Source: Pseudomonadota bacterium (lineage in GTDB: Bacteria > Pseudomonadota > Gammaproteobacteria > Acidiferrobacterales > UBA6901). From it: a stretch of DNA of 15,208 bases. The number at the start of each line of letters is the position of its first letter. Position 1 is the stretch's first letter. The position numbers were made by a program, and so were the translations under genes. Location: contig JAJYEK010000081.1 in the NCBI GenBank assembly GCA_021785795.1, positions 1 through 15,208 of the forward strand, read 5' to 3'. The notes under the pieces are model-generated. The model worked only from the letters and a program-made list of their open reading frames with translations, was not told the DNA's origin and made no database searches. Shown piece by piece: positions 6,446-12,596 of the stretch.

Positions 6446-7084
6446 TTATCCCCCGAACTTGCGGCTCTTGCCCAACCGCCAAACCCAATCGTTCGTGTAT
6501 GCGGTTGCAAGCGCCGGCATGCCGTTCAGAATCAGTACATTCTCGGCGTTACGGTGCTGTGCAGATGTCGTGAAATTGAAACTGCCGGTAATCACTTCGT
6601 CGCCATCGATAATCATCACCTTGTTGTGCGCAATGGCCGGCTGATAATCGATCCAGACCGGCACGCCAGCGTTGACCATATACGTTGCGCCGCTGTAACG
6701 GGATTCGTTGCTGTTGCTGCGGTCGTTGCTCTTGTCCAGGATCACCCGAACATCAACCCCGCGCTGTTTTGCCTGCGCCAAGGCGGAAAGAATCGCCTTG
6801 TCGGTGAACCCATAAGCCTGCACCAGAATGCGCTGTCTGGCGCCATTGATAGCCTCCACGATGATACGCTCGCCGCCGCCATCGGGTGAAAACGCGACCG
6901 TTGCCGTGCCCTGTATCGACATCCTGGACACGCCGGGATTGCCTGCCCCGGCCGAAGAATCTTCAGCATAGCGGGCCATGTGTTCAGCGCCGGACCGCCA
7001 GCCCCAGGCCAGTGCGGGGGTGGGAAGAACTGCGCCCGCAGTAATGCTGAGCAGCAGAGAAAAACAAGCAGTACGGTTGTTCAT
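6446..7084 (-). CDS. PLD-family nuclease with signal peptide, Nuc-like
   Basis: This 212-aa protein has a single HKD motif (H153, K155, D160 in [21 protein letters not shown]), as in the dimeric Nuc endonuclease of plasmid pKM101. Residues 1-26 form a signal peptide ending in PALA before WGW, so the enzyme should be exported to the periplasm. Nuc-type enzymes cut single- and double-stranded DNA non-specifically. The ATG at 7084 is chosen because it starts the signal peptide and has GGAG upstream; a TTG at 7108 is less likely. An exported nuclease in an operon with cytoplasmic DNA enzymes is odd, though such nucleases are common on plasmids. Substrate and role are inferred from the family. Confidence 0.88.
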   Translation of the reverse strand: MNNRTACFSLLLSITAGAVLPTPALAWGWRSGAEHMARYAEDSSAGAGNPGVSRMSIQGTATVAFSPDGGGERIIVEAINGARQRILVQAYGFTDKAILSALAQAKQRGVDVRVILDKSNDRSNSNESRYSGATYMVNAGVPVWIDYQPAIAHNKVMIIDGDEVITGSFNFTTSAQHRNAENVLILNGMPALATAYTNDWVWRLGKSRKFGG

Positions 7085-7115
7085 CGAGTCGGTACTCCAG
7101 TTATTCAAAAATTAC

Positions 7116-7361
7116 CTACAGCCGAATAACTATGGCGTAAGTATCCAGTAGCAGCAACCCCAGGTTCAAGGCGAACAAGGGCCGATCTTTCGCCTTCAAG
7201 GCAACAACCAACCAGAGCATGTGCCCGATCGCGAATGGAGCGAAGGCCCAGGCTTCCTGGGCTAGCCGGATACTGCCGGATACGGCAATCCCCCCGGCAA
7301 CTAACAAGCTGGTTGCGATCCAGCGCACGTGGCAAGTGGCTTCTTGAGACTGACAAAACAT
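7116..7361 (-). CDS. Small inner-membrane protein
   Basis: This 81-aa protein has three hydrophobic stretches, at about residues 15-30, 36-54 and 62-80. The last two are separated by the basic loop KAKDRP, which suggests two to three membrane helices. AGGA precedes the ATG closely. It is the first gene after the promoter at 7391-7417 and lies 31 bases before the nuclease gene. Short proteins of this shape are frequent on plasmids and phages and have no assigned function; I recognise no family. Confidence 0.65.
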   Translation of the reverse strand: MFCQSQEATCHVRWIATSLLVAGGIAVSGSIRLAQEAWAFAPFAIGHMLWLVVALKAKDRPLFALNLGLLLLDTYAIVIRL

Positions 7362-7390
7362 GATCCTGGGCTGCTCCGTTATTTCACAAT

Positions 7391-7417
7391 ATTATAGCAT
7401 AGCGTGCGGATATGCGC
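7391..7417 (-). promoter_or_regulatory. Promoter of the parC operon, shared 27-bp motif
   Basis: On the minus strand: GCGCATATCC, four variable bases, GCTATGCTATAAT. It matches 23 of 27 positions of 813-839 with the same spacing. TATAAT (7391-7396) is a consensus -10. The first gene begins about 30 bases downstream. No terminator or further promoter is evident until 2940, so it probably drives all six genes. Confidence 0.65.
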
Positions 7418-7453
7418 AGTATGCCATGATGCGTGACAGAACAGAACGCCTTA

Positions 7454-7462
7454 TGGTATACT
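7454..7462 (+). promoter_or_regulatory. Extended -10 promoter of the 7513-8260 gene pair
   Basis: TG-G-TATACT (hexamer 7457-7462), with GTGACA about 18 bases upstream as a weak -35. It is divergent from the parC-operon promoter, with about 40 bp between the two. Confidence 0.55.
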
Positions 7463-7512
7463 ATAAGCATGAACAACAGCTGACCGTACAGGCCAGACAA
7501 AAGGAGAGCCCC

Positions 7513-8022
7513 GTGCCAGAGAATGTCACCCAGCTGGCCGCCGAAAAGGCGCGCAGAGCAGAGCAGGAAAAAAACGAGCAGAGCCGTATCGATCGCCGGT
7601 CGGCCGCGGAGAAAGACCTGGAGCTACTCACGCCGTTCTTTGTGCCAGACACCGTCACGGGATATTGCACGGTTCTCAACGAACAAGGGCGCACCCGATA
7701 CATTCCCGCGTTCGCCAAGTACGGCATCGCCTTGACAGGGGGCGAGTCCTTTCGGGACCTGCAGTACCTGGCCGAACAGCTGTTCGACTCCATCTACGAC
7801 GAAACAGCCAGCATCGCAAAGGCCGTACGGGAAGGCAGAATGAAGGGGGCGGAACTGAGCTTCAGCGACGCCGTGCTTTCTGGCGACTTTCTGGCGATCA
7901 GCGCAGCCGCTGCCCGGCTGCCGAATGCCGAACAACCCGGCCCCAGCCAAGACCGACAACCCCAAGAAGGCTCGACAGTTGTCGAGTTTCCGGGAAAAGC
8001 AGTTCGAGGGGAGGGCCGATAA
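7513..8022 (+). CDS. Unknown protein with N-terminal coiled coil
   Basis: This 169-aa protein has a GTG start with a strong AAGGAG site six bases upstream. Earlier in-frame starts lie at or before the promoter and are rejected. Residues 5-35 are a charged helix, probably coiled coil. Residues 40-135 look globular (FFVPDTVTGYCTVLNEQGRTRYIPAFAKYG within it). The last 35 residues are Pro/Gln-rich and probably disordered. There is no catalytic or DNA-binding motif that I recognise. It is first in a two-gene unit; the next gene follows after 19 bases. Confidence 0.7.
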   Translation: MPENVTQLAAEKARRAEQEKNEQSRIDRRSAAEKDLELLTPFFVPDTVTGYCTVLNEQGRTRYIPAFAKYGIALTGGESFRDLQYLAEQLFDSIYDETASIAKAVREGRMKGAELSFSDAVLSGDFLAISAAAARLPNAEQPGPSQDRQPQEGSTVVEFPGKAVRGEGR

Positions 8023-8041
8023 TTATGTACAGGAGAAAACC

Positions 8042-8260
8042 ATGACCGTTACCCCCCGCTACGCCATCTCTGAGAATGCAAAGCCGTTTTCCGGTCTGGC
8101 GTTCTCCGTGCTTGAGCCCATCGCTGAACAACTATTCCAGCTTCGCAAAGTTGGAATCACGGTTCATATACCGGACGTGATTCGTCAGGACATGCTGGCG
8201 AGCCACGGTGATGCCGCCGCGCGGTTCCTGTCCCTCGTGGATGGTTGGGTGGTTCTGTAG
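8042..8260 (+). CDS. Small unknown protein
   Basis: This 72-aa protein starts at an ATG with AGGAGA six bases upstream. The sequence alternates short helices and strands (LEPIAEQLFQLRKVGITVHIPDVIRQDML), with no membrane segment and no known motif. It lies 19 bases after the 169-aa gene and is presumably co-transcribed. The dispersed repeat at 8293-8376 begins 32 bases downstream. I recognise no family. Confidence 0.65.
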   Translation: MTVTPRYAISENAKPFSGLAFSVLEPIAEQLFQLRKVGITVHIPDVIRQDMLASHGDAAARFLSLVDGWVVL

Positions 8261-8292
8261 GGGGTCCAGCGGACGTTGTGATCTGCTCGCGG

Positions 8293-8376
8293 CCTCGAAA
8301 AGCCGGACGTTTGCCAAGCGCAAACGGCTGGAATACCGGGAACCGGATTCCGGTTTACCGAAGCCTGCCCTGATGG
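8293..8376 (+). repeat. Dispersed imperfect repeat, copy A
   Basis: Intergenic sequence aligned without gaps at first to 11569-11650. It shares an exact 15-base core (CGGACGTTTGCCAAG, 8304-8318) and later blocks AACGGCTGG, ATACCG and CCGAAGC. The core forms a hairpin, CGTTTGC, five bases, GCAAACG (8308-8314 with 8320-8326). On the minus strand the hairpin is followed by CCGGCTTTT, so it could also terminate the ybjQ-like gene. Frames through it are not conserved between copies, so it is not coding. Confidence 0.6.
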
Positions 8377-8405
8377 CTTTTAGGTTTGTGGCACGGGGCC
8401 AGCGG

Positions 8406-8735
8406 CTACGCAAGCCGCACGGCCGTTCCAGTTGCCAGCACTTGTACCAGGATTTCATCCCCAAGCAACGAGCTGGTGACTGCGAGTTGTGTGCCCAGCA
8501 CAGCGGTGGCCCCAAGGCTTTCGGCCTTGCCTACCAGGTCCTGTACCGCCAGATCGGAGGTACTGGCCACCAGCTTGGCGTAAGCGCCCGATCGGCCCCC
8601 AAGCTTGCTGAAAAACGACGCCATTCCCGAACGAACTTCATTCAGGGTCTGGGCCGCAGAGCCAGAGGCCAGCCCGAGATAAGCCTCAACCGGATGCCCC
8701 GGGAGATCGTGTACACTGACAACAACTACTCCCAT
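8406..8735 (-). CDS. YbjQ/UPF0145 family protein
   Basis: This 109-aa protein, close to the family's usual 105-110 aa, contains GGRSGAYAK (46-54), the hallmark of YbjQ. Other family features are the N-terminal strand with a GLASGSA turn, ESLGATAVLGTQL (72-84), and the final strand VQVLATGTAVRL. YbjQ proteins form compact oligomeric beta-rich rings; their function is unknown, and a heavy-metal-binding label in databases is not well supported. The ATG at 8735 has GGAGGA upstream and overlaps the end of the preceding gene by 10 bases, so the two are coupled. Confidence 0.85.
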   Translation of the reverse strand: MGVVVVSVHDLPGHPVEAYLGLASGSAAQTLNEVRSGMASFFSKLGGRSGAYAKLVASTSDLAVQDLVGKAESLGATAVLGTQLAVTSSLLGDEILVQVLATGTAVRLA

Positions 8736-9325
8736 TTTCCGAGATCCTCCTCTGAAAGTGTGCTCCCAAACGGGTTAACCGACAGGCTGAGCTTGTCGTC
8801 GTGCTCTGCAAACTGGGTTATCAGGTTACCAACCATCTCGTGCAGGTGCAGCAAGGCCATAATCCAGGTTTCCTGCTCGACCATGCTCGAGTACAGGTCC
8901 GGCACATCGAACATCCAGTCGAACAAATAGCCATCCCCGCGGATAGTCAGGTGGCAGGGCGTGTCATAAAAAATCGACGAAATGGCTTCCTGCAGCGCGA
9001 CATTCCCAAGCAGGCGGGGATGCACCTTGGTGCCGATCCGCAGCCAGCGGCCAACCTGCCAGATAGAGGTAACATACGGGCGGGCAGGCTCCGCATCAAG
9101 CACCAGCCAGCCTCGTTCAGGCATGATCCGCCAGGCCTCCGGAGAAGGCGGCGGGGGCAGAAACAAGCCCCAGGCTCGAGCCACATCCTCGCGCACGGCC
9201 TTATCCCAATTGCGGAAAAAGGTCTCCTTGATCCGATTAAAAAACGCACCCCGTTCGCGGATAATATCCTGCTGGGTGTGGATGATCGGGCTAAGCCGGT
9301 CTGCCCAAAGCTGCTTGTCTTGCAT
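8726..9325 (-). CDS. Unknown 199-aa protein
   Basis: The start is the ATG at 9325 with GAGGAG six bases upstream; the frame is open further back without a binding site. The protein is soluble and rich in Trp, Leu and Ile, with a proline run (FLPPPPSPEAW) near residue 52. The C-terminal helix (ETWIMALLHLHEMVGNLITQF) precedes an acidic tail. No motif is recognised. It is first in a two-gene unit with the YbjQ-like gene and divergent from the topoisomerase gene. It could be a replicon-specific accessory protein; no function can be assigned. Confidence 0.7.
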   Translation of the reverse strand: MQDKQLWADRLSPIIHTQQDIIRERGAFFNRIKETFFRNWDKAVREDVARAWGLFLPPPPSPEAWRIMPERGWLVLDAEPARPYVTSIWQVGRWLRIGTKVHPRLLGNVALQEAISSIFYDTPCHLTIRGDGYLFDWMFDVPDLYSSMVEQETWIMALLHLHEMVGNLITQFAEHDDKLSLSVNPFGSTLSEEDLGKWE

Positions 9326-9401
9326 GATGCTCCTCTTTCCAGTATGCCACCATCGGGGTGGACGCCCCGCCGCCGACGGAATAGTGGGCGGCCCTGACAA
9401 G

Positions 9402-9407
9402 AATATA
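9402..9407 (-). promoter_or_regulatory. -10 box of the 199-aa/ybjQ unit
   Basis: TATATT preceded by GTAGC on the minus strand, about 77 bases before the ATG. No good -35. It is divergent from the topoisomerase promoter, and both lie in a 161-bp gap. Confidence 0.4.
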
Positions 9408-9447
9408 GCTACCCTGTATCAGGGCGAGTAACAAAATGCGTCTTCTG

Positions 9448-9456
9448 TGCTATACT
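9448..9456 (+). promoter_or_regulatory. Extended -10 promoter of the topoisomerase gene
   Basis: TG-C-TATACT (hexamer 9451-9456), about 30 bases before the ATG. There is no good -35, so the extended -10 probably carries recognition. Confidence 0.55.
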
Positions 9457-9486
9457 ATTAGCTCAGAATCATAAGAGATTTGCACC

Positions 9487-11382
9487 ATGCCAAAATTACT
9501 GATTGTTGAATCGCCGGGTAAGGTGGACACCCTGCGAAAATTTCTAGGCCCCGGCTGGGCGGTAGCTGCGAGCTATGGGCACGTGCGGGATCTGCCGAAG
9601 AACAGCATCGGCGTGGCTCCACCGAACTTCATTCCGCAGTACGAGCCCACAGAACGAGGGCGGAGCACCTTGGCAAAGCTGGCAAAGCTGGCAAAGGACG
9701 CGGAAGAAGTCTATCTTGCAACCGACGCCGACCGTGAAGGGGAGGGCATCTCCTGGCACCTGAAAGAAGCGCTGGGCCTGAAAGACCCGAAGCGAATCAC
9801 GTTCACGTCGATTACCAAGAAGGCGGTGCTCGACGCGGTCAGCGCCCCACGAAAAATCGATAACCACCTCGTCGCCGCACAGGGCGGACGCCGGATTCTC
9901 GACCGTCTCGTCGGCTACATGGCATCGCGGCCCCTGTCAGATGTGACCGGTGAAGCCATGTCGGCAGGTCGCGTCCAATCCCCGGCAGTTCGGCTCGTCG
10001 TTGAGCGTGAACGAGCCATCGCCGCGTTCAAGGTATCCTCGTTTTACGAGGCCATTCTCCGGTTCGCGCTACCCGGAGACTCCCCGGAAAACCCGCAGGC
10101 CTGGGTTGCAAAATGGGACCCGGAACTGCCGAAACAGGCAGGGGAGCACTGCACGGACAAGACCCGTGCCGCGCAGGCCTCCAGCGTACGGGACGTTGAG
10201 ATTCTCGGCTTCAAAGAAGGCACCGCCAAACGAGCCCCGCCTGCCCCCTTTACCACGTCCACGTTCCAGCAGGCGGCCTATAATCAGCTCAAGCTCACCC
10301 CTGAACAGGCCATGCAGATCGCGCAGCAGCTCTATGAGCAGGGGCTGATCACATACATGCGGACCGACTCCACGGCTCTGTCGGCCGAGGCGTTGGCGGA
10401 TATCGCCAAGGCTATCTCAGCCCGGGGATTCAACGCCGTCAGCCCCCCTCGAGTGTGGCAATCCAAGGAGGGCGCGCAGGAGGCTCACGAAGCAATCCGG
10501 CCCACCCACATTGAAAATGAAACCGCTGGAACAACGAAGGAAGCACAGGACGTCTATGCCATGATCCGGCAGCGGACGCTGGCCTGTCAGATGGAAGACG
10601 CCGTGTATGCGACCAGGTCTGCCCAGCTCAGAGGCACCTGCCCGGACGGCTCGACCGCCAAATTCATTGCCAATGGGCGTACGCTTACCAGCGCGGGATG
10701 GTTGGCGGTCATGAACGGCGACGCAGCTACCGCGGACGCCACGGCGACGGCTGAAGCGGACAATCCGGTCCCGATCCTGACCGTCGGCAAAACGATCAGG
10801 GCGAGCTCGGGGCAGCTGCTGGAAAAGAAAACCAAACCGCCGGCCAGGTACAACCAGGCGAGCCTTGTGCGCGAGTTGGAGAGCGAGGGCATCGGCCGTC
10901 CGAGCACCTATGCGTCCATCATGAACACGATCCGGCAGCACGGGTACGTCGAGGAAAAAGCAGGCAAGCTGGCGGCGACACCGAAGGCGGCAAAAGCGGT
11001 AGACGCCCTTATCGCAGCGGGCATGTCTTTCATCGATCTCGGCTTCACAAAAGCAATGGAAACCAAGCTTGATGAGGTCGCAAACGGTCAGCTTACCTAT
11101 CGGGAATTGATCCGGGCTTTCCACACGCAGCTCGAGCAGGAGCTCCAGTCCCTGATCCGCGCGGCAAGTCCCGGAGTCCCTGCGTGTCCGGTGTGCGGGA
11201 GGGCGATGCGCAAGATCGCGATGCCCGGCAAGGCGCCATTCTACGGCTGCACAGGATACCCGGTATGCAAGAAAACCATGCCGGCCGGCTCCGCACCTGC
11301 GGCACAGAAACCGCAGGCCAGCACACCGGCCAAACCGCTCGCGCCACCTCCGCCCCCACCACAGCGGGCTCGTAAAAAATAG
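9487..11382 (+). CDS. topA: Type IA DNA topoisomerase
   Basis: This 631-aa enzyme relaxes negative supercoils by single-strand passage. The Toprim domain opens with LLIVESPGK (E8) and has the metal motif D80-A-D-R-E-G-E86. The body includes the conserved VQSPAVRLVVERE, and the catalytic tyrosine is Y290 in YMRTDS. One four-cysteine zinc ribbon (C567, C570, C588, C594) is followed by a Pro/Lys-rich tail ending PPPPPPQRARKK. E. coli TopA is about 865 aa with several C-terminal zinc ribbons and DNA-binding repeats, so this is a compact form. It resembles TopA more than TopB. The ribosome binding site is weak (AGAG), so it may be poorly translated. A single-gene unit. Confidence 0.95.
   Translation: MPKLLIVESPGKVDTLRKFLGPGWAVAASYGHVRDLPKNSIGVAPPNFIPQYEPTERGRSTLAKLAKLAKDAEEVYLATDADREGEGISWHLKEALGLKDPKRITFTSITKKAVLDAVSAPRKIDNHLVAAQGGRRILDRLVGYMASRPLSDVTGEAMSAGRVQSPAVRLVVERERAIAAFKVSSFYEAILRFALPGDSPENPQAWVAKWDPELPKQAGEHCTDKTRAAQASSVRDVEILGFKEGTAKRAPPAPFTTSTFQQAAYNQLKLTPEQAMQIAQQLYEQGLITYMRTDSTALSAEALADIAKAISARGFNAVSPPRVWQSKEGAQEAHEAIRPTHIENETAGTTKEAQDVYAMIRQRTLACQMEDAVYATRSAQLRGTCPDGSTAKFIANGRTLTSAGWLAVMNGDAATADATATAEADNPVPILTVGKTIRASSGQLLEKKTKPPARYNQASLVRELESEGIGRPSTYASIMNTIRQHGYVEEKAGKLAATPKAAKAVDALIAAGMSFIDLGFTKAMETKLDEVANGQLTYRELIRAFHTQLEQELQSLIRAASPGVPACPVCGRAMRKIAMPGKAPFYGCTGYPVCKKTMPAGSAPAAQKPQASTPAKPLAPPPPPPQRARKK
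9670..9696 (+). repeat. Nine-base in-frame tandem repeat in topA
   Basis: Three near-identical copies of (c/t)tggcaaag encode LAKLAKLAK inside the Toprim domain. Multiples of nine preserve the frame, so copy number could vary without disrupting the gene. Confidence 0.6.
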
Positions 11383-11386
11383 ACGG

Positions 11387-11423
11387 CCAACCGCCCGCGG
11401 CAGCTTATCCAACCGCCCGCGGC
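11387..11423 (+). repeat. Direct repeat pair just after topA
   Basis: CCAACCGCCCGCGGC occurs at 11387-11401 and again at 11409-11423, with start points 22 bp apart (about two helical turns). The second copy runs into ACCGCC-CGC-GGCGGT, a small palindrome. It is a candidate protein-binding site or part of a 3' structure. Confidence 0.5.
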
Positions 11424-11568
11424 GGTAACTCCGCCTGCCGTATTCCGCCGTTTTGCGTGACGAGCCGACAGTGCCCACCTCTCTTGATAAGCACCCATAA
11501 CGACGGCCACGCCAACCTGTTCCAGCGAACCTCCCGAGCGCCTGCCGCCCTCCAATCCGGGAGCTGCC

Positions 11569-11650
11569 CCTCGCGAAGACGGACGTTTGCCAAGGGGTAA
11601 CGGCTGGGATACCGAGAACGGAAATCGAAGCCGCCGAAGCTCGCCCTGGG
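11569..11650 (+). repeat. Dispersed imperfect repeat, copy B
   Basis: Partner of 8293-8376, in the same orientation and also downstream of a plus-strand gene, with the 15-base core at 11580-11594. The core hairpin is weaker here because one arm has changed. The 11424-11677 interval holds no other feature that I can support. Confidence 0.6.
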
Positions 11651-11677
11651 GGTTTGGTAGCTGACCAGCGCCGACAG

Positions 11678-11683
11678 TATAAT
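11678..11683 (+). promoter_or_regulatory. Consensus -10 without a clear gene
   Basis: TATAAT followed seven bases later by an ATG (11690) that opens a 35-codon frame without a ribosome binding site. That frame runs into the minus-strand terminator. A -10 for an antisense or spurious transcript is possible. Confidence 0.25.
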
Positions 11684-11763
11684 AGAATCATGGCGGCCTG
11701 CGCTTGCAACAAACAGCGGTATCCCGTCGAGTTACGTCGGGACAGCGCCATCGGCCGCTTAAC

Positions 11764-11791
11764 AAAAAAGCACCTCCGTTTCCGGAGGTGC
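11764..11791 (-). terminator. Strong intrinsic terminator of the 51-aa gene
   Basis: GCACCTCCG, loop TTTC, CGGAGGTGC (11770-11791). On the minus strand the stem is followed by six T (11769-11764). It lies eight bases after the stop codon. Confidence 0.85.
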
Positions 11792-11798
11792 CGCTGAA

Positions 11799-11954
11799 TC
11801 AGTCGGAGATCTCTTCGATCATCCGACGAACGACCTTGCCGTCGGGCAAGGTCTCTTCAACTTCGACCACCCGGCGCCAGAACGGTGGCGCCAGATAGTC
11901 GGGCCAGTCCGGCATTTCGCCGGCGGGAACGGCGGGGTTTAGAGTCTCTTCCAT
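11799..11954 (-). CDS. Small acidic 51-aa protein
   Basis: The ATG at 11954 has AGGAG seven bases upstream, and a strong terminator follows the TGA. The gene is therefore well framed by signals despite its size. The product is acidic, Pro- and Trp-rich at the front (PDWPDYLAPPFW) and ends in a strand/helix pair (EVEETLPDGKVVRRMIEEISD). It has no membrane segment or cysteine. I recognise no family. Small acidic proteins of this kind on mobile replicons include inhibitors and DNA mimics, but nothing here proves that. Single-gene unit, divergent from 12131-12430. Confidence 0.7.
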   Translation of the reverse strand: MEETLNPAVPAGEMPDWPDYLAPPFWRRVVEVEETLPDGKVVRRMIEEISD

Positions 11955-12000
11955 TTCTTTTCTCCTTTTCTCCTTGGCCTAGAGGAATAGTCCTCACCAA

Positions 12001-12006
12001 AATATA
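12001..12006 (-). promoter_or_regulatory. -10 box of the 51-aa gene
   Basis: TATATT preceded by GGC on the minus strand, about 47 bases before the ATG. The -35 is poor (TTGCGT at 19-base spacing). It faces away from the promoter at 12047-12075. Confidence 0.4.
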
Positions 12007-12046
12007 GCCTCGTGCTAAAGTAACAACGCAAACGCATGCGCTTCGC

Positions 12047-12075
12047 TTGTTCGCGAGGCCCGCTCGTGGTAAACT
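12047..12075 (+). promoter_or_regulatory. Promoter of the small membrane-protein gene
   Basis: TTGTTC (12047-12052), 17 bases, TAAACT (12070-12075) preceded by TGG, an extended -10. It is the only promoter in the window with a sigma-70-like -35 at ideal spacing. Confidence 0.55.
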
Positions 12076-12130
12076 AATAGCCATCAGTGAAAGTGAAGCT
12101 GGCTACGACTTAAAGAAACCCAGGAGAATA

Positions 12131-12430
12131 ATGATGACGCAAAAGAGCAACAATCACTGGACCACCGAACGGCTGAATGCGGCACTGTTCCCCCCAATCC
12201 CGCGAACGATCACCGGCAAGGTCTCGCTGCTTACCAACTATGCGCTCCAAGGACTGATTGTTTATTCCGCCCTGGTGGGCCAATGGGAATTCGTTGCGCA
12301 GTATTTCCTGATCTACGCGCTCAAGCAATTGCGGGACGGAATGATGCGACGGTGGATCCGGCCCATCGAGATCGAAAACATCGAAAAGGCCATCAGAGAA
12401 GAGCATAACAAAACGGCGACTCGCAACTAA
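12131..12430 (+). CDS. Small membrane-associated protein
   Basis: This 99-aa protein starts with tandem ATG codons at 12131 and 12134. AGGAG at 12122 fits the second better (seven-base spacing), giving 98 aa. The middle (VSLLTNYALQGLIVYSALVG and the following AQYFLIYAL) is hydrophobic, enough for one or two membrane helices. The C-terminal third is charged and helical. No family recognised. Monocistronic between its own promoter and a hairpin at 12431. Confidence 0.65.
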   Translation: MMTQKSNNHWTTERLNAALFPPIPRTITGKVSLLTNYALQGLIVYSALVGQWEFVAQYFLIYALKQLRDGMMRRWIRPIEIENIEKAIREEHNKTATRN

Positions 12431-12470
12431 GTGCTGCCGCCAAGACGGCGGTCCGGCACCCCTTCTTTCT
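12431..12470 (+). terminator. Probable terminator after the small membrane-protein gene
   Basis: GTGC/GCAC (12431-12434 with 12456-12459) encloses CCGCC/GGCGG (12437-12441 with 12447-12451), followed by a T-rich tract. It starts directly after the stop codon. Confidence 0.5.
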
Positions 12471-12529
12471 CTGCCCGGCCAGCGTAAAAATAGCGCCTAT
12501 TGCCAATCCGTAGCGCTGGTTTGGGCCTC

Positions 12530-12578
12530 TCCTGTTCTGTCTATATTCAAACAGGACAGCAGGCAAACGGGTTGCCTG
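12530..12578 (+). promoter_or_regulatory. Promoter with flanking inverted repeat and leader hairpin
   Basis: A -10 TATATT (12542-12547) lies between TCCTGTT (12530-12536) and AACAGGA (12550-12556), a perfect inverted repeat with centres 20 bp apart. A second hairpin follows in the leader: CAGGCAA, five bases, TTGCCTG (12560-12578), just before the ribosome binding site. The layout suggests repression at the promoter and possibly control of translation. Confidence 0.5.
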
Positions 12579-12596
12579 ACAAAGCAGGAGAGAAGT

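Noticed and set aside
8208..8930. Plus-strand open frame of 240 codons through repeat copy A
   Set aside because: It runs antisense through two supported minus-strand genes, and the same frame is broken by TAA in repeat copy B.
10417..11751. Minus-strand open frame of 444 codons
   Set aside because: It lies mostly opposite topA, whose motifs are unmistakable. Its translation is Arg/Gly-rich without any domain.
11690..11797. 35-codon plus-strand frame after a TATAAT
   Set aside because: It has no ribosome binding site and ends inside the minus-strand terminator stem; the last third is the terminator itself.
12537..12554. LexA (SOS) box before the phosphoesterase gene
   Set aside because: The half-sites CTGT and ACAG are ten bases apart, not eight, so it does not fit the known LexA spacing. 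Kept only as a generic operator.
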